Below the pieces are notes generated by a model that saw nothing but the letters and a program-made list of their open reading frames with translations, had not been told where the DNA came from and searched no databases. A DNA stretch of 21,541 nucleotides from JAVBPB01 sp031549965 (GTDB lineage: Bacteria; Bacillota; Clostridia; Lachnospirales; Lachnospiraceae). The translations under genes were made by a program, and so were the position numbers. The stretch covers positions 1-21,541 of the forward strand of contig JAVBPB010000076.1 in NCBI GenBank assembly GCA_031549965.1, in the 5' to 3' direction. Of this stretch, positions 1-7,624 are shown piece after piece. Positions within the stretch are counted from its first letter, which is position 1. Each line of letters opens with the position of its first letter.

Positions 1-186
1 GGTTCAGCAGATGTTTTTGTTTTTTAAAACATCGAGAGAACGGCCGACGAAGCGTTTATGTTTTGTCAAGACTTTGCTTGCAAAGGCTTGTAAAAAACAT
101 GCTGAAGGAGGGTAAGGCAAACAATTGGATATATATACACTCATATTCATCTAAAAAATTAATTTACCGTGTTGAAAGGACTTTTT
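1..186. repeat. Partial copy (copy 1) of an inverted-repeat element
   Basis: Positions 1-160 match 6317-6476 in the same orientation with few differences. Positions 122-186 are the reverse complement of 6240-6304 over 65 bases with one mismatch, so they form the complete right arm of the element. The left arm lies outside the window. The interior carries the same imperfect hairpin as copy 2 (ATGTTTT near 58 pairing with AAAACAT near 94-100, around a CTTTG/CAAAG core). No transposase is encoded. It may be a MITE-like or structured intergenic repeat; its family is not recognised. Confidence 0.8.
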
Positions 187-223
187 CAGCAACAATAAAA
201 TACTTGAAAAATCGAGTAAAATA

Positions 224-727
224 TTAACATTCTACCTTTTTCATAATAACAAACTTCATTATAGGATAGTTTATTACCACCTGTATTATTATATTTAAAA
301 CATTAGTTAAATTCATAGCCCAAAACTCACCAACCAGTTTAGTAAGAGGAGCCATTACAAGGGTAGGTACATATAAGCAAATCAAATATACTACAAAAAT
401 AGTTATTATATATATTATAATAGATTTACCCAATTTATTATTAGCACCAAATACAAGCTTTCTCTGCACAATAAAATTAACTGTCTGTGCACAAGCATAG
501 CTTAATAAGAATGCTAAAAACCCCCCAAGACCTCCATTACTTTCACTGTAATCAAAAATCCAAAATGAAAAAGGCCTGTCACTTAACGAAGGAAATAAAA
601 AACTTTTACTTAAATTTAAAACTAAAAAATTAGTGATAGTTGCAATATTACTTAATATATTAAACATTATAAACTCATATAAATTTTCATGATCTGCTTT
701 AAACTGTTTTATCTTGCTAAGCATCAT
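224..727 (-). CDS. GtrA-like small membrane protein
   Basis: A 167-residue protein with four predicted hydrophobic segments, matching the GtrA family of small four-helix membrane proteins that are associated with moving lipid-linked sugars or with cell-surface polysaccharide synthesis. Visible features are the first segment (MFNILSNIATITNFLVLNL), a central SYACAQTVNFIVQRKLVF stretch typical of the family, and two C-terminal segments. I chose the ATG at 727, not the upstream ATG at 748, because it has AAGGGA at a normal distance. It begins inside the 3' end of the glycosidase gene (overlap 717-727), so the two genes are probably co-transcribed and translationally coupled. The substrate is unknown; a link to glucoside or glycolipid metabolism is inferred only from the neighbour. 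Confidence 0.82.
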   Translation of the reverse strand: MMLSKIKQFKADHENLYEFIMFNILSNIATITNFLVLNLSKSFLFPSLSDRPFSFWIFDYSESNGGLGGFLAFLLSYACAQTVNFIVQRKLVFGANNKLGKSIIIYIITIFVVYLICLYVPTLVMAPLTKLVGEFWAMNLTNVLNIIIQVVINYPIMKFVIMKKVEC

Positions 728-3170
728 TGTCACTTCCCTTATTGGCATTTTCTAATTTATGCATAAGCCTTTTATTCTCTCTTTTCATTCTAAACCAGCC
801 CTTAACCAGATGTATTAAGCCAAGGAAGAATCTTCCATTCACAATTTCAAGAATACTCCCCACCATATTCATGTCTAAAGCACCATTAGCCATTTTAGCC
901 ATTCCTCTAAAAGTAACATTATATAAAAACAAAATATTTAAATTTGGTTTTCCTGATTTTTCAGCACGTTTTTTAAGGAACTTAAATACCTTAAATACCA
1001 TCCTTGCTACAAATCCTTTTGCATATTCTAATTGGGATAAAGTATCATTGTAATCAAGAGGAATCCTTTTATTCCAATTTTTTTGAGGAATCTTTTTGCC
1101 TAAAAGGGTTTCAAACATTTTATCTGAAACATCTTTTATATCACCGCTGTAGTAATTACTCATGCACTCTTTATTATAAGGTGATTTTGCATCTGAACCT
1201 TTTACTCCCAATACAGCTTGAAGACGAATATCTTCAACAGATGCACCTATATAAATTTGATAATTTCCACCTTCAATTTCAAATTTATTTGTATCTACAT
1301 TAAAATATCTAAAGGTTTTATCATCAAATAAAATACTTATTCGCTTACTTTCGCCAGCTTTTAAGAAAGTCTTTTTAAATCCTTTTAATTCTTTTTCAGG
1401 TCTAAAAACCTCACCTGATTTAAGACCTATATATAACTGAGATATTTCTGCACCATCATATTTACCTGTGTTTGTTAAGGTAAAAATCACTCCCAAAGGA
1501 GTTACTTCAATATCTGAGTAATTAAAGCTAGTATAGCTTAGCCCATATCCAAATGGAAATCTTACATTAACTTTTGCAGTATTATAATAACGATAACCAA
1601 CAAAAAGACCTTCTCTATATTCACTGGTAGCTTCCTTACCTGGGAAATATTTAGCCGTTGGATTATCATAATAGTCCATAGGATAAGTTTCACTTAATTT
1701 ACCACTTGGACAAACCTTACCTGTAATAATATTTAGAGTTGCTACAGCACCTGCCTGACCACCCAATGAACCATGTAGTAAGCCTTTGCATTTTTCAATC
1801 CATGGCATTTCTAAGGAAGATCCACAGCTAAGTACTACTACAATATTGGAATTAACCTTATTTATAGCTTTTAATAATGAAATCTGGTTTTGACGTAGGC
1901 ACATATGCTCACGATCAAGACCTTCACTTTCAATTATTTCATCAAGCCCTAAATATAGTAATACCACTTCTGCCTTTTTAGCTAAATCACAAGCAGCTTC
2001 TTTTAGGGCATCATTTCTTTCACCCATACGTTCAAAGCCTTGTTCATAGCCAATCATGTCTAAATTACCTGATTTAATAAATGATAGTGTGGTATCCATC
2101 TTTATGGGATTTACCATACTAGAGCCTGCACCTTGATATCTAGGAGTATCTGCAAAATCCCCAATAACTGCTACTTTGGTATTTGGTGCAATTGGTAAAA
2201 TATTATCCTCATTTTTCAATAATACTACTGATTCTTCTGCTGCTTTTTGGGCAATGTTATGATGTGCCTCTCCATCAATTTTGCCACCCTTTAGCTGATT
2301 TAGATTTTTTATACTAAATACAACATTTAAAAGTTCATCTACTCTTTCGTTTAATACTTTTACTGGTAATTTTTTGCTCTTAACAGCGTCCACAAGCTCT
2401 CTAACACTGTTACCTTTAGTACTAGGCATCTCTAAATGACTTCCTGCAATTACTCCTGACAAATGATCATTGCTTCCGCCCCAGTCACTTACTACAAATC
2501 CGTCAAACTGCCATTCATCCACTAAAATTTCACGAAGTAAATGGAAATTTTCATTTGCATAAGTACCATTTATTCGATTGTAAGAAGACATTATGGATCG
2601 AGGCTTTCCCTCCTTTACAGCAATTTCAAATCCTGTAAGGTATATTTCTCTTAAAGTTCTTTCATCTACTACAGAATCATTGGACATACGAAGGTGTTCC
2701 TGATTATTCACTGCAAAATGTTTAGGGCATGCTGAAATTCCCTGGCTTTGTATTCCTTTTATACATGCTGCCGCCATTTTCCCTGACAGATAGGGATCTT
2801 CACTAAAATATTCAAAATTTCTGCCACATAATGGACTTCTTTTAATGTTTAATCCCGGACCTAAAAGTACACTTACTTGTAGGGCAACTGCTTCTTCTCC
2901 TAAGCATCTGCCTACTTCCTCTTCAAGCTCTTCATTCCAACTGTTTGAAAGAGTTGAGGCTGATGGAAAACATGTTGCCGGTTTTCCAGCATGCAGACCT
3001 AAGTGATCTACATTGTCAACTTGTCTTCTTATTCCACTTGGGCCGTCTGCCATGGATATGGGAGGTATGTTTAACCTTTTGATTGTTCTGGATTCCCAGA
3101 AGTTTTCACCCGAAAGTAAGGAGGCTTTTTCTTCTAATGTCATTTTTTTTATTACATCTTTGTATTTCAT
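717..3170 (-). CDS. Glycoside hydrolase family 3 beta-glucosidase
   Basis: An 817-residue GH3 enzyme, expected to remove terminal beta-linked sugars from oligosaccharides or glucosides. No signal peptide is present, so it should be cytoplasmic. The N-terminal barrel shows ADGP (41-44), KHF (150-152) and the nucleophile motif SDWGG with Asp229. The C-terminal alpha/beta domain carries ESEGLDR (414-420), where the acid/base glutamate normally sits. A fibronectin-III-like domain follows, ending near residue 660. The last 130 or so residues are extra: a basic, partly hydrophobic tail (MVFKVFKFLKK, FFLGLIHLVKGWF) that is not part of the core GH3 fold. The start at 3170 has AGGGGTGA seven or so bases upstream. 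The 3' end overlaps the GtrA-like gene. Sugar specificity cannot be read from the sequence. Confidence 0.93.
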   Translation of the reverse strand: MKYKDVIKKMTLEEKASLLSGENFWESRTIKRLNIPPISMADGPSGIRRQVDNVDHLGLHAGKPATCFPSASTLSNSWNEELEEEVGRCLGEEAVALQVSVLLGPGLNIKRSPLCGRNFEYFSEDPYLSGKMAAACIKGIQSQGISACPKHFAVNNQEHLRMSNDSVVDERTLREIYLTGFEIAVKEGKPRSIMSSYNRINGTYANENFHLLREILVDEWQFDGFVVSDWGGSNDHLSGVIAGSHLEMPSTKGNSVRELVDAVKSKKLPVKVLNERVDELLNVVFSIKNLNQLKGGKIDGEAHHNIAQKAAEESVVLLKNEDNILPIAPNTKVAVIGDFADTPRYQGAGSSMVNPIKMDTTLSFIKSGNLDMIGYEQGFERMGERNDALKEAACDLAKKAEVVLLYLGLDEIIESEGLDREHMCLRQNQISLLKAINKVNSNIVVVLSCGSSLEMPWIEKCKGLLHGSLGGQAGAVATLNIITGKVCPSGKLSETYPMDYYDNPTAKYFPGKEATSEYREGLFVGYRYYNTAKVNVRFPFGYGLSYTSFNYSDIEVTPLGVIFTLTNTGKYDGAEISQLYIGLKSGEVFRPEKELKGFKKTFLKAGESKRISILFDDKTFRYFNVDTNKFEIEGGNYQIYIGASVEDIRLQAVLGVKGSDAKSPYNKECMSNYYSGDIKDVSDKMFETLLGKKIPQKNWNKRIPLDYNDTLSQLEYAKGFVARMVFKVFKFLKKRAEKSGKPNLNILFLYNVTFRGMAKMANGALDMNMVGSILEIVNGRFFLGLIHLVKGWFRMKRENKRLMHKLENANKGSDNDA

Positions 3171-3449
3171 TTGATCACCCCTGATAAGAAACCCTTATGT
3201 GGGTTATATGATTTTTTACTAATAGTTTCTAAGTTTATAGTAGCATATTTAAGTAATTTAATGTTTCACTTTGCATATCTTGTCATTTTGAAAGCACAAA
3301 TTGCTCTTTTGTAAATTATATTTTAGATGCAAAATTTAAACTAATATTTAACATCATGGTGCTTAAAGTAGTTTCACAATTTCTTTATTACTACAAATAA
3401 GAGTAGATCTTTTTCTAATTTTGGGGTTAGAAATTGTATTTTTTTAGTG

Positions 3450-4778
3450 TTATAATTTTTTATAATTTAATGGAATTGGGATTAGTACTCTTAATATAAA
3501 CCAATTGTTATCTGTGTTGATGGTTATATTGCCTCCGTATTTTTGTGCCGCCTTTTGTATGCTTTTAATTCCGTATCCGTGGTAATCTTTATCTTTTTTT
3601 GTTGTTGTTGGCAGGCCGTCTTCAAAGATTATATTGTCCTCAAAATAGTTTTCTACCCTTATCATTATAAAATTGTTTTGTGAGTAGACAGCAACTCTTA
3701 TTAGTTGTTTTTCTTTGTTTGATAGTTTTTTAACGCTTTCTATGGCATTTTCTAAAGTATTTCCAAAAATTGTGCAAATATCCATTGCGTCCATGAAACT
3801 TAAAAGGCTCCCGTCTGCAACACAGGTCATGTTAATCCCCTTTTCTGTGCAAATTAGGCTTTTTGTGGTAAGTACTACATCTAAAACGGGGTTGCCTGTT
3901 TTATTTTGGGAGCCATAGGTGGAAACTGCTTTGTCCATTTCTGCTAAATATGATTCCTTTTTTTTATGGTTGGCCTCGCTTCTTATAAGTTCTATTTGAT
4001 GTTTTAAATCGTGATATTTTAGATTTATTAGCTGAATACTTTCTTTTGATTGCTGATATTGATCATACTGCCTGTTTAATATGTAGTTCATTGCGTCTAA
4101 TTCTTTTCTTAGCTGTATTTCTTTTCGCTGTTCATGCTGTGCGTATAGTAGTATCATTCCGCAAAAGTCAACGAGGGTACGGATGTATAATATGCTTGTT
4201 CTAAGATGGGTTATTCTTTCTGTATCTATTAGGACAAAATTTATGTTGTTCATTATGAATGCCGCTAATACCATTAATACAGCACTTAATAGTTCTTTTA
4301 AGTTAACACCTAGGGCTGTATTTTTGGGGATTCTTCTTGATTCAAGGAAAAATATTAATAGAAATATTGCACTGTATATACCTATCATCATGAATATGGA
4401 TACTACTGCTTTTTGAGTTAGCCCGTTCCACACTGATATGCAGTATACTTGCCATAAAAAAGAAGCTGCAAATTCTGCTGTAATAAATGCTCTGGCACAG
4501 CAATATCCTGCGTCTAATAATGAAATATTGCAGGGTATTAATATATAAAAATACATTAATGTAACTGCAAACATCATTCCAGGAAGCCAAAATGTTATGG
4601 GAAGTTGACCTGCTATTCTTTGAATCGCTAATTGTAAAAGTAACGCTGCCACTAAATGAAATGCTAATTTTATACCCTGTATTCGCTTTTTTAAAGGCAT
4701 AATGTAGACTATGCAAGCCGCCCACTCTGCAATTGCAGTATATGCTCTTGGTATGTCTGGAAGGGTGTCATAACTCAT
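3450..4778 (-). CDS. AgrC-like (HPK10/GHKL) sensor histidine kinase
   Basis: A 442-residue membrane histidine kinase. About six hydrophobic segments fill residues 15-215, followed by a coiled-coil linker (216-250) and a GHKL kinase domain. The H-box is KYHDLKHQI with the predicted phosphorylated His256, the N-box is FGNTLENAIE (N340, N344), and the G-box is HGYGIKSI (400-407). This is the layout of AgrC/ComD-type kinases that sense extracellular peptides. The ATG at 4778 overlaps the stop of the response-regulator gene in an ATGA arrangement, which fixes the start and implies translational coupling; longer upstream readings of this frame lie inside the regulator gene. No AgrB or AgrD gene is next to it, so the ligand is unknown. 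Confidence 0.9.
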   Translation of the reverse strand: MSYDTLPDIPRAYTAIAEWAACIVYIMPLKKRIQGIKLAFHLVAALLLQLAIQRIAGQLPITFWLPGMMFAVTLMYFYILIPCNISLLDAGYCCARAFITAEFAASFLWQVYCISVWNGLTQKAVVSIFMMIGIYSAIFLLIFFLESRRIPKNTALGVNLKELLSAVLMVLAAFIMNNINFVLIDTERITHLRTSILYIRTLVDFCGMILLYAQHEQRKEIQLRKELDAMNYILNRQYDQYQQSKESIQLINLKYHDLKHQIELIRSEANHKKKESYLAEMDKAVSTYGSQNKTGNPVLDVVLTTKSLICTEKGINMTCVADGSLLSFMDAMDICTIFGNTLENAIESVKKLSNKEKQLIRVAVYSQNNFIMIRVENYFEDNIIFEDGLPTTTKKDKDYHGYGIKSIQKAAQKYGGNITINTDNNWFILRVLIPIPLNYKKL

Positions 4779-5485
4779 TTTGCTATCCCTCCTATGTAGT
4801 CTGCTAAAGCGTCCATAAAGGCTTTCTTTTTTGGTCTGCTTACTTGTAAGGGAATTCCGGCTACTATTACAGTATTTTGTTGTACACTTTCTACTAAGGA
4901 TAAATTTACCAGATAGCAATTATTACATCTAAAAAAATGATGTGATAGTAATTTTTCCTCCATGTTTTTCATTGTATCAGTTATTGTATATTGTTGCTCA
5001 TTGGTGTATAAAATGAGCCTATGTCCATAGCTTTCTATATGACTTATATTGGATACATCTAAACGTACAATTCCCTCTTCAAAGGGTACTGCCAGATAGA
5101 ATTTTGAACGTTTCTTAAGTCTGGTTACTGCTTTTTTTAACTGTTCAGAAAAAGCAAAATATGGAACTGGTTTGAGAACAAAGTCCATGGCATCTACTGA
5201 ATATCCCTGTATGGCAAAGCTTGCCATGTTGGTAATAAATATTATTATTACATCTACATCCATTGTGCGTATCATTTTTGCAGCATCCATACCATTCATT
5301 CGCTTCATTTGTATGTCTAAGAATATAATATCGTATTTTGCCTGATATTCATATGCTATTTTATCTCCGTCTGAAAAAATGGATACTTCAAATTTTTCTT
5401 TATTTTCTAATTCATATTGGTGAATATATTCCTTTAGAAGATTTTGCACCTTAATTTCATCTTCAACAATGGCTATGTTTATCAT
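4775..5485 (-). CDS. LytTR-family response regulator (AgrA-like)
   Basis: A 236-residue transcriptional regulator. Residues 1-120 form a receiver domain with acidic residues E8/D9, the predicted phosphoacceptor Asp57 in IIFLDIQM, and Lys105 in FVLKP. Residues 130-232 are a LytTR DNA-binding domain (HIESYGHRLILYT, FFRCNNCYLVNLSLVESV). Regulators of this type bind paired short direct repeats and control surface, peptide or competence functions. The kinase gene follows with a 4-base overlap, so the two are one operon and almost certainly partners. The ribosome site is AGAGGAG just before the ATG. Target genes are not identifiable; its own upstream region contains a long inverted repeat (5586-5624). 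Confidence 0.93.
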   Translation of the reverse strand: MINIAIVEDEIKVQNLLKEYIHQYELENKEKFEVSIFSDGDKIAYEYQAKYDIIFLDIQMKRMNGMDAAKMIRTMDVDVIIIFITNMASFAIQGYSVDAMDFVLKPVPYFAFSEQLKKAVTRLKKRSKFYLAVPFEEGIVRLDVSNISHIESYGHRLILYTNEQQYTITDTMKNMEEKLLSHHFFRCNNCYLVNLSLVESVQQNTVIVAGIPLQVSRPKKKAFMDALADYIGGIAK

Positions 5486-5531
5486 TATTATCTCCTCTTT
5501 TTGTTTACGTTTTTGGTTTTACTAAACAGCG

Positions 5532-5559
5532 ATTATACTACATTTTATCATTTTCCAAA
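5532..5559 (-). promoter_or_regulatory. Candidate promoter of the LytTR/kinase operon
   Basis: On the minus strand TTTGGA is followed after 16 bases by a perfect TATAAT, about 45 bases upstream of the regulator's start codon. The -10 is convincing and the -35 is weak, which would fit a promoter needing an activator. An alternative TTGACA lies further upstream near 5628-5633, beyond the inverted repeat. Confidence 0.5.
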
Positions 5560-5585
5560 TCCTAATATATTAAGTATATACCGAA

Positions 5586-5624
5586 AATAGCTTCATATCA
5601 ATGAAATATTGATATGAAGCTATT
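5586..5624. promoter_or_regulatory. Perfect 17-bp inverted repeat upstream of the LytTR operon
   Basis: Arms at 5586-5602 and 5608-5624 are exact reverse complements around a 5-base loop. On the minus strand the stem is followed by TTTT, so it could terminate or attenuate transcription entering the LytTR operon. It could also be an operator, since it lies just downstream of a TTGACA on that strand. On the plus strand the tail is not T-rich. Confidence 0.6.
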
Positions 5625-5679
5625 GCTTTGTCAAAACATTCTACTTTATAATTTCTTTATTTGTATTTTACATAAAACA

Positions 5680-5715
5680 TTGACTTTTATCCTATGAAGA
5701 TGTATTATTAATACA
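5680..5715 (+). promoter_or_regulatory. Promoter with overlapping palindrome, flavodoxin gene
   Basis: TTGACT (5680-5685), a 17-base spacer and TATTAT (5703-5708) form a good housekeeping promoter about 50 bases upstream of the flavodoxin start. The -10 lies inside a perfect 15-base palindrome, TGTATTA-T-TAATACA (5701-5715), which is a plausible repressor operator. The repressor is not identified. Confidence 0.65.
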
Positions 5716-5758
5716 TTGCGATTAATTAAATTGTTTTAAATATAAATGGAGGTGTAAT

Positions 5759-6175
5759 ATGAATAAGGTAATTTATTATTCAAAAGGTGGTAATACTGAA
5801 AAGCTTGCAAAAGCTGTTGCAAAAGGAGCTGGTGTGGTTGCCCAATCTATTAACGAGACTTCTAAATTAGAAAATGTTGATACATTATTTGTAGGCGGTT
5901 CTATTTATGCCGGTAAGATTGATGGTATTCTTAGAGATTTTTTGCAAGGTATTTCTAAGGATCAGGTTAAAAAGGTTGCCGTTTTTAGTAGCTCTGCAAA
6001 TAAAAAAACCGCTCTTATGGAAATCAAATCTATTCTTGAACCTAAGGGAATTAAAGTTTTAAATGATGAATTTTTCTGTAAAGGCTCTTTTTTATTTTTA
6101 AATAATGGGCGTCCTAATTTTGAAGATCTAGAAGAGGCAGAACTGTTTGGAAAAAAACATACTAAAACTAAATAA
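5759..6175 (+). CDS. Flavodoxin-family protein
   Basis: A 138-residue flavodoxin-like protein expected to bind FMN. The phosphate-binding loop is visible at residues 7-14 (YSKGGNTE), with the strand-loop patterns TLFVGGSIYAGK (about 43-54) and KVAVFSSSANK (about 72-82) following in the usual order. It is about the length of short flavodoxins, so it is a stand-alone electron carrier or small FMN oxidoreductase domain with no fused partner. The ATG has GGAGGTG eight bases upstream. It is a single-gene unit with its own promoter; downstream lies the inverted-repeat element. The redox partner is unknown. Confidence 0.85.
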   Translation: MNKVIYYSKGGNTEKLAKAVAKGAGVVAQSINETSKLENVDTLFVGGSIYAGKIDGILRDFLQGISKDQVKKVAVFSSSANKKTALMEIKSILEPKGIKVLNDEFFCKGSFLFLNNGRPNFEDLEEAELFGKKHTKTK

Positions 6176-6239
6176 GAAAAAAATTATATTTTTAAAATCC
6201 CAACGGTGTTACTTCACAGCATTGTTGATGTTGGTCTTA

Positions 6240-6476
6240 AAAAAGTCCTTTCAACACGGTAAATTAATTTTTCAGATGAATATGAGTGTATATATATCCA
6301 ATTGTGCAGACCCATTGGTTCGGCAGATGTTTTTGTTTTTTTTAACATCAAGAGAACGGCCGACGAATCGTTTATGTTTTGTCAAGGCTTTGCTTGCAAA
6401 GGCTTGTAAAAAACATGCTGAAGGAGGGTAAGGCAAACAATTGGATATATATACACTCATATTCATCTGAAAAATT
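6240..6476. repeat. Inverted-repeat (MITE-like) element, copy 2
   Basis: The left arm (6266-6304) and right arm (6438-6476) are perfect 39-bp inverted repeats. The left arm extends outward to 6240; that longer 65-base arm is seen in full at the right end of copy 1, so the right arm of copy 2 is truncated by about 26 bases. The 133-base interior (6305-6437) holds a second imperfect hairpin, 6374-6415, built on CTTTG/CAAAG. It lies between the convergent flavodoxin and PadR-DUF4180 genes. No real protein is encoded; short readings through it are shared by both copies because the DNA is repeated. Confidence 0.85.
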
Positions 6477-6484
6477 TACACAAC

Positions 6485-7459
6485 CTAAATCAAGGAATCA
6501 GGCATCCCTAAAAGCCAATTTTCTGCCTCTTCAAAAGAAGAATATACTCTAAACATATTTCCTTGGTTACTCTCACTTATTAATTCATTAAATTTACCAT
6601 GAATTTTTTCTTTCTCAATTACAACTACTGCCCTGATATTATATAGGGTAAATTTTTGTAATATTGCACCTGCAATACCTGTTCTAAGACGTAAAAAATC
6701 ATCAGATAGTCTGTCACCTTGAATAAGCAAAAGATTAGTACCATGGCTCATACAATAAGAAATTAAGTCAAGTCCATCTTGCTCATTTTGAATTAGTTCT
6801 TCAGATGAATTTAGGTAGATGTATTTTTGATTGTGCTTTTCAATTAGTTCATATTTCATTTCTTTTTCCTCCATGTTAGTTTTATTATTATTATTATTTG
6901 GACTATTTTTGTAATCCTCATCTTTAAATTGATTAATTTCCTGCTTCAATTCATTTATCCATTTTAATTCATTTTCATATGAGGTTAAAATGTTTTGATG
7001 AATCATCTCCCATATTTTAGTTTCTCTCTTAGTTCTACTTGGGGAAAAATAACCCTTTTCTTTATTTTTTTGCTCGGTTATAATCTTAACCTTGATTTCT
7101 TGTTCATAGTTTAATAATAATTGTTTTAATTCATCATTACTAAGCTGTCCTGTCCACGCCAGTTGTATAAAAAATGAGCTTTTTATTTCAGTAATCTCAG
7201 GGGTAGAAAGACTCCATTTCTTCAACTCTTCTAAACCATCATTTGTAATTGAGTATATTTTTTTTGATGGTGAACTTTCTTGATGTTTAATCTCATTTGT
7301 TGCATAACCTTTATTAAGCAAGTCAACTAAAACCTTGTAGATTTGATTATTATTGCCTGACCAATACATGAAAGGCGAGTCTTGCATAATTTTTTTTAAT
7401 TCATATCCAGTCATTGGTTTATAACTTAAAATGCCTAGTATTGCATGTGTAATTGACAT
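6485..7459 (-). CDS. PadR-type repressor fused to a DUF4180 domain
   Basis: A 324-residue protein. Residues 1-80 are a PadR winged helix (ILGILSYKPMTGYELKKIM, then NNNQIYKVLVDLLNKGYAT and KKIYSITNDGLEELKKW). Residues 85-185 are the helical PadR dimerisation region. After an Asn-rich linker, residues of about 205-324 match DUF4180 (GLDLISYC, DDFLRLRTGIAGAILQKF, IRAVVVIE). DUF4180 proteins are usually separate and often lie near PadR genes, so this is a natural fusion. The start ATG at 7459 has AAGGAGG ten bases upstream; upstream in-frame codons run through the operator and are not used. Autoregulation is likely. The DUF4180 function is unknown; a ligand-sensing role is my inference. Confidence 0.87.
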   Translation of the reverse strand: MSITHAILGILSYKPMTGYELKKIMQDSPFMYWSGNNNQIYKVLVDLLNKGYATNEIKHQESSPSKKIYSITNDGLEELKKWSLSTPEITEIKSSFFIQLAWTGQLSNDELKQLLLNYEQEIKVKIITEQKNKEKGYFSPSRTKRETKIWEMIHQNILTSYENELKWINELKQEINQFKDEDYKNSPNNNNNKTNMEEKEMKYELIEKHNQKYIYLNSSEELIQNEQDGLDLISYCMSHGTNLLLIQGDRLSDDFLRLRTGIAGAILQKFTLYNIRAVVVIEKEKIHGKFNELISESNQGNMFRVYSSFEEAENWLLGMPDSLI

Positions 7460-7480
7460 AATATATTCCTCCTTCTTACC

Positions 7481-7518
7481 ATATGTTAATAGTAACATAT
7501 GGTGTGTGATTTTGTCAA
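7481..7518 (-). promoter_or_regulatory. Promoter and PadR-type operator of the PadR-DUF4180 gene
   Basis: The 20-base palindrome ATATGTTA-ATAG-TAACATAT (7481-7500) has perfect 8-bp arms and the ATGT/ACAT spacing typical of PadR operators. On the minus strand TTGACA (7518-7513) is followed after 17 bases by TTACTA (7495-7490), so the -10 lies inside the palindrome. This is a classic arrangement for self-repression. Confidence 0.72.
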
Positions 7519-7544
7519 TAAATTAATAAAAATTATATTTCCTA

Positions 7545-7596
7545 TTGACACCCATACTACTACGTGATATTATATACCAGTAGTAAGTATTACTTA
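7545..7596 (+). promoter_or_regulatory. Promoter and operator of the padR-DUF1048 operon
   Basis: TTGACA (7545-7550), 17 bases, then TATTAT (7568-7573) is a near-consensus promoter. Just downstream, over the expected transcription start, is the perfect palindrome TAAGTA-T-TACTTA (7584-7596). A looser ATACTACT...AGTAGTA pair brackets the -10. Binding by the first gene's PadR product is inferred. Confidence 0.72.
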
Positions 7597-7624
7597 ATAT
7601 GCAAGTAGAAAAGAGGTGTTTAAT

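Noticed and set aside
3186..3206. Weak AACCC/GGGTT hairpin upstream of the GH3 gene as a riboswitch or terminator
   Set aside because: Only five base pairs and no T-run on the gene strand; no conserved element could be named.
4779..4919. Longer start for the AgrC-like kinase
   Set aside because: The extra 47 codons lie within the response-regulator gene in another frame; the ATGA overlap start is the natural one.
6147..6466. Small proteins read through the inverted-repeat element on both strands
   Set aside because: They arise because the repeated DNA is open on both strands; no ribosome sites and no protein-like conservation can be argued.
7481..7596. CRISPR-like or phage operator array
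   Set aside because: The palindromes differ from one another and each lines up with a promoter, so they are ordinary operators.
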